A DNA stretch of 64,000 nucleotides from Piscicola geometra (Eukaryota; Annelida; Clitellata; Hirudinida; Piscicolidae), in NCBI GenBank assembly GCA_943735955.1, contig OX030969.1:128501-192500 (forward strand). The letters run 5' to 3'. A program made the position numbers and the translations under genes. The notes beneath the pieces were generated by a model. It searched no databases and was not told where the DNA came from. It saw only the letters and a program-made list of their open reading frames with translations. Shown in pieces: positions 22,480-31,715 of this stretch (positions within the stretch are counted from its first letter, which is position 1; every line of letters begins with the position of its first letter).

Positions 22480-22524
22480 CTGTGGTGATTATCAAATGTG
22501 GGGATGAGGGAGAAGTTTAATCGG

Positions 22525-22955
22525 TAGTATATGGATTTTTAGGGTTTAAAAATTATATATGTTGAATAATTAATATTATATATATATAATTATTAAGCTA
22601 ATTCAACGTGAAAATAACAATCAAGCTTACATTATTATTTACTAAGCTAAAAAAATAGGCAGACCCTTCAAATGAAACAGGAAAAGCTCAACTAAAAATA
22701 GAGACACAAAAAAATTGCATTAAAAATAGAAACAATATAAAAACAAACTAAAAATTTACTTAAATGAAAAAATTTCTTTAACCTCATATTTTAAAAACAA
22801 AAAACTGAAAACATAATTTCAAAATTTGATTTAAAGAGACTAACCTTTATGCTGTATTTATAAAAAAAAGTTTAATGAATTTTAGTTTTCGTGTTTTAAA
22901 GAGCTGATAATGCATTCACTTTATCCTACAATAACCAAATAATACATCTTTAATC
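22525..22955. other. AT-rich spacer
   Basis: No exon, RNA or repeat end recognised. Confidence 0.5.
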
Positions 22956-22959
22956 AAAT

Positions 22960-23166
<207 letters not shown>

Positions 23167-23499
23167 CAAATGAATCATGTAGTTGGTTTTATGGACACAG
23201 GTTTCACAGGTATAAACATGATTTATTAAGCAAGTGCTGAAAATCAAAAACAACCATTTTTCATTATAAATTCCCTTTTTTTACTACCATGACAACTAGA
23301 ATTTAATTTTTTTTTAATATAAAACTCAACCACATTAAACAAAATTTATATAAAAAATCAAATCTTAAAACCTATCATTCTTACTTTTCCGAATCATTAA
23401 CACCACCTCCACTTTCTCCAAAAACAATACAAAAACCAACCAACCATTGATATGTCGAGGGTTAATCCAACTGGTCCTCTTGTTGATTTGGTCGATGTA

Positions 23500-24495
23500 G
23501 TAGACATAAGGATAGCATCGAACTTATCAAAATCATCAAAGAACTAAATACAAAAATAAGAGAGGAAAACATTGACACGAACAACCTCATAATGGCGACA
23601 GCCGACATCACCTCACTATACACAAACATGATAAATAACAAAATAGTAGCAAAAACTAAACTAATTTTTAAAAAATTCCCAGACATTGGAAGACCTAACA
23701 AATTGATAATAGACCTACTAAAAGTCACATTAAACAATAATTTCTTTAAATACAACGGGAAACTATACAAACAAACAAGTGGCCTAGCAATGGGCGTAAG
23801 TATGGCACCAGCCCTAGCCAACATATATCTCCACGATCTAGATAACATCATCTTAAAATACAAACCAATACTATACAAACGATACATAGATGATATTATA
23901 ATAATATGCGACAGCACAATCATCAATGAAATAATAAACAACACCACAAACAGAATAAAAGAAATCAAACTAGAATATGTAACAAACAATAAAACAATAA
24001 CATTTTTAGACATAAACCTAGAGTTTATAGAAAACCAAATTATTACAAAAACACACATAAAGGATACAAATAACCTAGCCTGGTTACACGCCGACTCTAA
24101 TCATCCCAAACACATAATAACCAACTTACATAAGAGCGGCCTAATAAGATTCTGCAGACAATGCACCCTAAAAAAAGACTATAACATACTAAGCAGGTCA
24201 CAACTATACAAAAATGAAAATTAACGCCAAAGAAATTTGGCGAAATAAAGAAAAATACGAAGTGGAAAGAAACACCCCCAAACCCCCAAATAAAGACGAA
24301 GGGAAAGAAAAACAAAAAATAAGAGGAAACGAAAAACCGAAAGAAAAAGTGCCAATAATAATCGAATACACAAAAAATAATGAAGAACTCCTCAAAGACA
24401 TTACAAAATCAATAAAAGAAATGGAGGACCTAAACATAATCCCAATAAAAGCATACAAAGTAGGGAAATCCCTAATAAGACAAGTAATGTGACAA
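23500..24495 (+). mobile_element. 5'-truncated Penelope-like element, reverse transcriptase (copy A)
   Basis: The frame opens at about 23500 (DSIELIKIIKELN) and carries RT landmarks: MATADITSLYTNMI (motif A Asp), YKQTSGLAMGVSMAPALAN (motif B), KRYIDDIIII (motif C) and ITFLDINLEF (motif D), then HADSNHPKHIITNLHKSGL. A frameshift at about 24215 moves to a second frame with a Lys/Pro-rich linker, ending GKSLIRQVM. No GIY-YIG endonuclease motif follows; the stop is 118 bp before CCCTAA repeats. Known: Penelope elements lacking endonuclease (Athena, Coprina) insert at chromosome ends. Copy B at 25500-29283 has the same order and the same C-terminus. Confidence 0.85.
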
Positions 24496-24611
24496 AACAA
24501 CAAATGAAACCACTAACCATAAAAGGATTATATTGAGAATGTTACCGGGCAGAACCAAACCATAAACCGGAAAGATTCTGGGAATCAGGAAACTGAATCT
24601 CACACAACAAC

Positions 24612-24623
24612 CTAACCATAACC

Positions 24624-24701
<78 letters not shown>

Positions 24702-24725
24702 CCCTAACCCTAACCCTAATCCTAA
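24612..24725 (+). repeat. interstitial telomere-type repeat, (CCCTAA)n, 3' end of copy A
   Basis: About 18 CCCTAA units with a few CCCTAAA and CCTAAT variants. The C-rich strand is the sense strand of the Penelope element. Confidence 0.95.
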
Positions 24726-24935
24726 CACGACCAGTGTAGAATGATCTCCAAACTCTAACTTTAAAAATTAACTTTAAATAAAGACACCTTACCTGTGACC
24801 CTAACACGGACAGTAAAGAATGATCTTTTAATTATAATTTTAAATGAAGACACCTTACCTGTGACCCTAACACGGCCAGTAGAGAGTGATCTTTTAACTC
24901 TAACTCTTAAAATTAACTTTAAACAAAGACACCCT
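24726..24935 (+). repeat. three tandem units of about 70 bp in the Penelope leader
   Basis: Three copies of a unit holding CCTAACACG(G/A)(C/A)CAGT, GATCTTTTAA, TTAACTTTAAA and AAAGACACCTTACCTGTGAC. They lie between the telomere-type array and the ribozyme; likely part of the 5' region of copy B. Confidence 0.75.
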
Positions 24936-24954
24936 AACTCTAACTCTGACTCAG

Positions 24955-25080
24955 ACTCTACAATACTAAGAGATCCTGAAGTCTCCGAATCAACCTTGCT
25001 CTACAACACAAAGTCTTCGAAGCATCTTTGCTCTACAACACAGGGACATCCTGAAGTCTCAGAATCAACTTTGTACTACT
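24955..25080 (+). repeat. short direct repeats GATCCTGAAGTCTC / CTCTACAACACA
   Basis: ATCCTGAAGTCTCCGAATCA and a near copy at 25048 flank two CTCTACAACACA copies. Possibly part of the element leader. Confidence 0.6.
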
Positions 25081-25220
25081 TTAATTGATTCATATTGACT
25101 TATCTAACATTATCACTATCGATGTGTACTCACCTGGTTTTCTTGACTTTGACACATTAACATAATCGCGCTCTTTCATTAACATACGCACTTGCCAGCC
25201 TATATAAGGCGACTCAGCAT

Positions 25221-25280
25221 GTGTAGGATAACCCTGATGAAGCTTACCCATAAGCGAAACTAGTTGGTTCGATCCTACAC
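25221..25280 (+). ncRNA. hammerhead ribozyme (type I fold)
   Basis: All parts can be traced. Stem I: GTGTAGGATAACC (25221-25233) pairs with GGTT-CG-ATCCTACAC (25266-25280), 13 pairs with a CG bulge. Core CTGATGA is at 25234-25240. Stem II: GCTTA/TAAGC (25242-25246 with 25251-25255), loop CCCA, one extra A before it. Core GAAA is at 25256-25259. Stem III is the palindrome ACTAGT (25259-25264), then T25265 as the cleavage-site base. Predicted cut is between 25265 and 25266. The very short palindromic stem III would favour a dimeric fold. Known: Penelope-like elements carry hammerheads with minimal stem III. It lies upstream of the ORFs of copy B. Confidence 0.85.
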
Positions 25281-25474
25281 GATGTTATTACAAAAAAACA
25301 TTACAAAAAAACCAGTTGTTTTATTGTCTTCAAAAATATGGCGAGTTATAATAATTAAATCAACAGCGAACAACAATAAAGTCAACACAAAGAAGCGTGG
25401 AGATCTCCTCGAGTTGCTGATGCCTCCATCTTCACGAGCCGGAACCCACTCATGTCTTCGGACATACACCCTCA

Positions 25475-25503
25475 AACCCTAACCCTAACCCTAACCCTAA
25501 CCT
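25475..25503 (+). repeat. short telomere-type repeat at the 5' border of ORF1 of copy B
   Basis: CAAACCCTAACCCTAACCCT, about four to five CCCTAA units, immediately upstream of the Asn/Gln-rich reading frame. Confidence 0.9.
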
Positions 25504-27295
25504 TACAACAACAACAACAACAACCAACAGCAGAAATTTAGCAATATTAGATATACACCCCCAAACAATCCCAGCTTCCATAACACCCCAAACCTAGCAC
25601 AAGAGAACATAATAACAGAAGACATTGTGAAGAAAATAATCTCACAGTACGTCGAAACAACCAAAAACCAGAACAAAAATTACCAGAACAATGACGACAA
25701 CAACAACAACAACCAGAATAACCAAAACCAAAACTACCCCAACGACAACAACAACAACAACAACAACCAGAATACCCAAAACCAAAACTACCCCAACAAC
25801 AACCCCAGAAATTACCAGAACAACAATCATAACAATCAGAACAACTACAACACAAGATACAATGACAACAGAAACAACAACAGATACAATCCATACAACA
25901 AAAACCAAAACAGAAACCACAACAACAATAGTAACAACTTCAACAACAACAATAATAATAACGACTTCAACAACAACCAAAATAATAACATGAACAACAA
26001 TAACAACACGGACTCAGACCTGAAAAGAAATATAATCAAGATCTTCAAAGGGCTCAACCAAATCTCCAACTTTAAAAAAACTAGAGAAAAAAATGAAATT
26101 TGAACTAGGTATTATCAAAAATATACAATCGATTAATATAAATAACCTAACAGAAGACTCAACGCTCTCAGGGAATATAACTGATCTAACAGAAGAGTTC
26201 AGAATTAGTCTAAGAATGACAATCCTTGAAAAACAGGAAGCCCATGTAGATAACATGATCAAAACTTTGAAATACAAGAGTATCCAAAATGATCTAAAAC
26301 CAATTTGGGAATACACCAAGAAACAAAACCCAAAATGGGATGACAAATTGTTCGAAAGACTAACAATAAAACTAAACAACCTAAACCCAACAACCCCGGA
26401 GCCACCCCTACCACAACAAACCCCACCACAACTAATCACAACACAAACCAACGACATTAGTTCGAAACTCGAAGAAACACTAAAATATCTTCAGAGCCTC
26501 CAGAACCTAATCAACAAATCAAACAGCCCAACCAAACAACAAAAAGACAATAAAAACGATCAAACGGAAGAACACAAAGATATAGAGATGGAAACCGAGG
26601 AAGGAATAGTAGAAGAAGAAGAAGAAGAAGAAGAAGAAGAAGAAGAAGATGCAGAAGAAGAGGACCCAATAGTACAAACCGAACTAGACATATTAACCGA
26701 GATCACACTTGAGATGAACGACATCGAAATGAACCTAACGGAACTAAGAGATTTAGGCCTCGAGGACCTCAAGAAAATCACAGAGAATGAATTAAACCAC
26801 AAAAGAATCACCAATCTGAAACTAATACAGATAACTTCCAAAAAAATAAACAAAATTAAAAAAATCAACACCCTTAAATACAAACGGAAGGAAATTATAG
26901 ATAAAAAGAAGAAACTAGCTGAAATGCTAGAAATGTTCAACCTCAACAACCAAACCCTGATCGACCTCAAACAATCAGGCTTCTCTCCCCCAAAGAACCC
27001 TAACCCTTACCTTAACCGTAACCCTAACCCTAAACCTAACCCTAACTCTAACTCTAACCTTAATCCCAACCCTAGCCCTGGCCCTGACCCTGACCCTGGC
27101 CTTAACCCTAACCCTAACACGGATCCTAACTCAGTCCCTTACCCCACACCTAACCCGACACCCAACCCAACTAATATCCCTACAACCATCACGATACTGG
27201 AAAAACCCCCCCAAACGGACACACCCACCAATCCGCAAGAGAAAATCTCCCCAAAGAAAACAAGAGGAAGAAAACCAACAAATACAAAAAACTGA
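25500..27295 (+). CDS. Penelope-like element copy B, ORF1 (Asn-rich, acidic, telomere-repeat-coded tail)
   Basis: No ATG is visible in the first frame, which starts after a TAA in the telomere repeat: NNNNNQQQKFSNIRYTPP, then EDIVKKIISQYVET and about 100 residues of Asn/Gln/Tyr-rich sequence, to a stop at 26103. The second frame (26093-27295) overlaps by 11 bases at a run of seven A, so the two are probably one ORF broken by an indel or joined by slippage. It contains helical segments, a Glu run at about 26608-26670, a Lys/Leu-rich coiled coil (LKLIQITSKKINKIKKIN) and, from 26990, an Asn-Pro repeat encoded by degenerate CCCTAA units. The basic end is KKTRGRKP. No known enzymatic motif. Possibly a nucleic-acid-binding or condensing protein by composition. 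Confidence 0.7.
26995..27175 (+). repeat. degenerate telomere-type repeat inside ORF1
   Basis: CCTAACCCTTACCTTAACCG type repeats, about 30 units with substitutions, read in frame as Asn-Pro dipeptides. Substitutions avoid stops in the ORF1 frame. Confidence 0.85.
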
Positions 27296-29283
27296 ATCCA
27301 GAGTCTGCGAAGCCCACCTACATTAACTTATCTAACCACACACTAAATAATAACATAATCAAAATATTGAATAAAGGACTGGGTTTCGTTGACTCTGACC
27401 CCTACTGTAACTATTATAAATATAAATCCTTTTACCATAAACTGAAGAGAGACCTCTCACTTAAATTTTATTTTAGAAGACTCAACAAAAATAATGACTA
27501 CCTATCACACAAAGAAAGACTTAACTTCAAACTTACATCTAACTTCAAACCTCCATCCAACTTTACACCCAAAGAAGAAAATCTTTCTGAATCAGAAAAC
27601 CAACTATTACGTAAATTAACACAAGTCTTCAACCAAGATCTCTATAAGAGAAAGAAAAAGAAAAAACTCAACATAATACCGATTAACATTAAAATGACTA
27701 AAATAAAACACCTAAACAAAGATAAAACTAATACCTTATTTATTACCAACAATAGAATGAATATAACTAAAGAAGAAAAAGAAGCACTCAAGATATTGAA
27801 AAACAACGTTAAGAACAAACTAATTACAATCAAAAAAGCAGACAAGAACGATGTCTTCATAATACAAAATTACGCCGACAACGATAAGGAAGCGAGAAGA
27901 CAATTAGCCAACACAAACTTTTATAGAACTTCCAATCTAGTGGAATACCGACAAACATCTAAAATCATCATCGACACCTTAAGAAGACACAACATAGGCC
28001 CTACACTAAAACAATTTCTAATAAATAACAAAACTCCATTCAAAAATAGAAGATTCTACATATTACCCAAAATACATAAAGAAATAGAAAAATGGGATGG
28101 AAACATACCACCAGGTCGCCCAATTATCACGAACATCCATACAGAAACCACCAATATTACAAAATTCATCAACCACCACCTTATACCCCTCATGAAGACA
28201 CATACAAGCTACCTACAAGACAGCTTTGAATTGATAAAAATAATAAACCAAATAAATTTAGAAAACAAAATTAATAACGACAACAGTAATTTAATCCTTG
28301 CGACAGCTGATATTACCTCCCTTTATACTAATATGATTAATAAAAAGACCGATGCAAAAACAATTAAAATTTAAAAAAAATACCCTGTTCCGAACCGACC
28401 AGATAAACTGATAATAGATCTACTCAAAATTACCCTAAACAATATTTTTTTTACCTACGAAGTATTCAAGCAAACTAACGGTTTAGCAATGGGTATTTCA
28501 ATGGCACCCGCATTAGCCAACATTTACCTTCATGACCTCGACAATATAATTTTAAAAACAAAGCCTATCTTATATAAAAGATATATTGACGACATTCTAA
28601 TAATTAGCACAAAATAAACCCTCTCAGAAATAAAATTGAAGACAACCAGCAGATTAAGAGAGATAGAACTAACATACACAGAAAACTTAAACAACCTTAA
28701 CTTCCTAGACCTAACCCTTACATTACACAATAACAAGATCACAACAAAAACTTACATTAAAGACACTAACAATTTCAATTGGCTACACGCCGAGTCAAAC
28801 CACCCGAGACATATAATCAACAACCTACATAAAGCTGGCCTTACAAGATTTGCAAGACAATGCTCAGAAAAATCCGACTATGACACGATAGCCAGGAAAT
28901 TCTGCAGAATACTCTCGAACAAAGGTCATAACTACACCAAGATGAAGATCAGCAGCAAGCTGATATGGATTAAGAACAACACCAATAATTATAATAACAG
29001 CAATAATGATAATAATAATAATAACACTTGTATTAATGATAACAACAATAATAGGATCATGACTAGTAATGACAATGATAACAATAATGACAATAACAAC
29101 CAAGCTACATCAAGAAACATCTTTCTACCGATAGTAATAGACTACGCTACAAGTAATAAAAGACTACTTGATAAACTCTGCACACTGATTAACAAACACG
29201 AAACAGAGAACACAATACACACAAAAATCAAACTCATAAAGACTTTCTACACAGGCAAGAGCCTGATCAGGCAATTGATGTGA
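27270..29283 (+). CDS. Penelope-like element copy B, ORF2 reverse transcriptase (two in-frame stops)
   Basis: The frame is open from within the end of ORF1: YINLSNHTLNNNIIKILNKG and LGFVDSDPYCN (N-terminal Penelope signature), KKADKNDVFIIQ, YILPKIHKEIEKW and IPPGRPIITNIH (early RT motifs), ATADITSLYTNMI (motif A), KQTNGLAMGISMAPALANIY (motif B), KRYIDDILII (motif C), LNFLDLTLTL (motif D), HAESNHPRHIINNLHKAGL, an Asn-rich linker, and GKSLIRQLM at the stop. In-frame TAA codons at 28372 and about 28615 interrupt it where copy A has sense codons, so this copy is inactive unless they are sequence errors. No GIY-YIG endonuclease is present. The stop is 75 bp from the CCCTAA array. Confidence 0.85.
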
Positions 29284-29361
29284 AGAAAAAAACCCCCATG
29301 CCCCCGTCGCCTTCTTCTCCCAGTACGAACCGGAAAGTTCAACTGTATCGAAAAGATGCAC

Positions 29362-29690
29362 ACAACCCTAACCCTAACCCTAACCCCAACCCTAACCCTA
29401 ACCCTAACCCTAACCCTAACCCTAACCCTAACCCTAACTCTAACCCTAACCCTAACCCTAACCCTTACCCTTACCCTAACCCTAACCCTAACCATAACCC
29501 TAACCCTAACCCTAACCCTAACCCTAACCCTAACCCTAACCCTAACCCTAACACTTACCCTAACCCTAACCCTAACCCTAACCCTAACCCTAACCCTAAC
29601 CCTAAACCTAACCCTAACCCTAACCCTAACCCTAACCCTAACTCTAACCCTAACCCTAACCCTAACCCTAACCCTAACCCTAACCCAGTC
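29362..29690 (+). repeat. interstitial telomere-type repeat (CCCTAA)n, 3' end of copy B
   Basis: About 54 units, mostly perfect, with single-base variants (CTCTAA, CCTTAC, CCATAA). Two frames are open through it (Pro-Asn and Leu-Thr); both are artefacts. Confidence 0.97.
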
Positions 29691-29759
29691 TATGGGGAAG
29701 TGGTCATGGTGATGATGATGATAATGATGGTCGTCACGACATAACCGACTATATTTAAA

Positions 29760-30520
29760 GATTAATTCACTTTAAAATACTCATTTAAAAACATTTGAAC
29801 TTTCACGCATAAACTCTTGTATTTCTTTTGAACATGTTGCTTTTTTTTCATTAATATTCATTGTTTTATAGCGCTTTTTTATCACTTTGATGAATAAATA
29901 CGTGATCAAACCTTTACGAACCATTTACAATGAGTTCAGGCCCTAAACTTTAGGGCTAGAGAATTAATTTGTAGAAAATGGCATATTTATGGACCATATA
30001 TGGTACGGTGTAGATTCAAATTGATAAAGCGAGTAGAAAAAGACATACATGAACAAAAGACAAACAGACATTATTAACAAAAAAGCTGTCTAATTAATAA
30101 TAATTATTGTGAAAACATTGGTTAAAGCGGCTCCGCTGTGATATTGTGCAGACTTCGCTGGAAAGAAACTATCAAAAGGAGAAGAAATCTTGAGTGCACT
30201 TCCAGCTAGAAATATAACTATTTGATGGAAAGAAAGACTGGTCAGGAGTATTCCTCCAACACCGACGTGGAATTACAACATGTTGTGGTCGCTTGCTGGT
30301 TCAGAAATAAAAGGGAGACCATCTCTGCCTTGCGATTTGCTCATGATATCGACCTCTCGTAGGCAACTTATATATATATTAGAAGCTTCAAAGGTAGTTC
30401 ATTTGTTGAATATTTGATAATTATTTGGTTTAAATAACTATTTTATTGTTTTTAAAAGCTTTTTTTAATGACTATTTAATTAAATGAGTTCATGCAATCG
30501 GTCTGACTTTTTTATTTTTA
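29760..30520. other. spacer without recognised gene
   Basis: AT-rich. A TTTTATAGCGCTTTTTTATC motif near 29870 resembles the CR1/L2-like subterminal motif seen elsewhere. No exon was recognised, though 30110-30360 is less AT-rich than its surroundings. Confidence 0.45.
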
Positions 30521-30525
30521 TGGTC

Positions 30526-30735
30526 TGTACTATTCACAGCCTGACAGACGCAGGCCATTTTACAGTGGTTCTTATGCGCCACTCCACACGACGTACACAT
30601 CTCTCAATGCATACGTTGCAAACACCGCATCATATACACTAGGTATATGATAGTTCACGGTTGCTCGCAAGGATTCGAATTGGCGACCTTAGAGTTGCAA
30701 GTCCGACGTCTACCATCTAAGCCATCCCCGCTCCC
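30526..30735 (-). mobile_element. tRNA-derived SINE, inverted copy
   Basis: On the minus strand GGGGATGGCTTAGATGGTAG (box A), GTCGGACTTGCAACTC (anticodon arm, TGC) and CAATTCGAATCC (box B) form a good tRNA-like head. The body GTGGAGTGGCGCATAAGAAC and end GCGTCTGTCAGGCTGTGAAT match the copy at 12475-12655. A CATATACCTAGTGTATATG hairpin follows the head. It is not a functional tRNA gene: the acceptor stem is not complementary. Confidence 0.85.
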
Positions 30736-30942
30736 CATCTGACTACGGGATGATACGGTTAACCCGAACGACGAAATGGCAAACCTAAAATGACAATTAA
30801 ATTTTTTTAATATTTATTGTTTGAACATTTTATATATAAAATAAAATAAAAAAAATAATGTTATAAGATAATAAATGTCGATATTTCTAAATATATTAAA
30901 TGCACCTTTAAAATCTATCGGTCCGATTCAGACGAGCCTTAC

Positions 30943-31103
30943 CGACCGAGGATTTGCCCACCTGGGCCGGGTGCTGGCGGGACGTGGCGTGGTGGTTAAG
31001 TTCATCAGAGCGATGTATCTTCTGTCGCATTTGCAGAGCTCGCAGCCCAATTCATCCTTATAGAAATAGGCACAGAGAAACGGGCAGGGGGACTCAGTGC
31101 ACA
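30943..31103 (-). CDS. antistasin-like cysteine-rich domain exon
   Basis: A minus-strand exon bounded by TTCTGCAG and TCG|GTAAGG, length 161, starts in phase 2 and ends in phase 0. It encodes CTESPCPFLCAYFYKDELGC followed by ELCKCDRRYIALMNL and a Thr/Pro/Arg-rich tail. The spacing C-x4-C-x3-C, a central D-x-x-G-C, then C-x-C is the antistasin repeat layout. Known: antistasin domains occur in secreted protease inhibitors and larger extracellular proteins of annelids, cnidarians, molluscs and echinoderms. One domain only is visible; partner exons were not found. No signal peptide here, so it is an internal exon. It is too short for the usual ORF filters. Confidence 0.6.
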
Positions 31104-31199
31104 CTGCAGAATGGAAAAATGATTTATGAAGTGATAATACCGGTAAATACCAGATTTTTCGAGTACAGTTCAGACACCATCATTTTTGGAAAATAAAAT

Positions 31200-31715
31200 T
31201 GGTTTTTTGGGTACTAGTTCGGACATAAATGTAATAACTAGAATGTCAAGGGTGGTAATTATGGCAAACAAGAATAATGATAATCGTAACTGATTTGAAT
31301 AAATCATTTAATTTGACTATGGACAGAAAGACTAATGAGGAAAGACTTCATATACTTTCGTACATTTGAAAGAACAATTACTCAAAAGTGTGCGAATATA
31401 TTTATATTTTGTGGTTCTAGAACAAAGTTGGTGGTTATCAAATAAAGTTAAAATGCAAAATAACTAACCGCACGTTTCTCTTTCACATTTTTGGTAAAAT
31501 GGTGTACAGTGTGTGTCCTAAACGTAACGTTAATGAGTGATGATTTTGATAATAATATTTATAAATAAATCAATCACAAATGAATAAAAATAATATTTCC
31601 GTTGCATATTAATTAAGTAAGATGTAGATATTTTCAATTAAGGTTATCATCTATGTCTAAATAATCTGTGTAATTATAATGAATAATTACCATCTTTATA
31701 TCCATAAAACTAAAA
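31200..31715. other. AT-rich spacer
   Basis: No feature recognised. Confidence 0.5.

Noticed and set aside
24097..24503. Hydrophobic minus-strand frames in the Penelope region
   Set aside because: Shadows of the Asn/Lys-rich RT frame on the other strand.
28372..28620. Alternative genetic code with TAA as sense
   Set aside because: Only two in-frame TAA codons in one transposon copy; host exons end and splice normally with the standard code.
29362..29690. Actual chromosome end
   Set aside because: Array is short and interrupted, and 34 kb of other sequence continues past it, so it is interstitial here.
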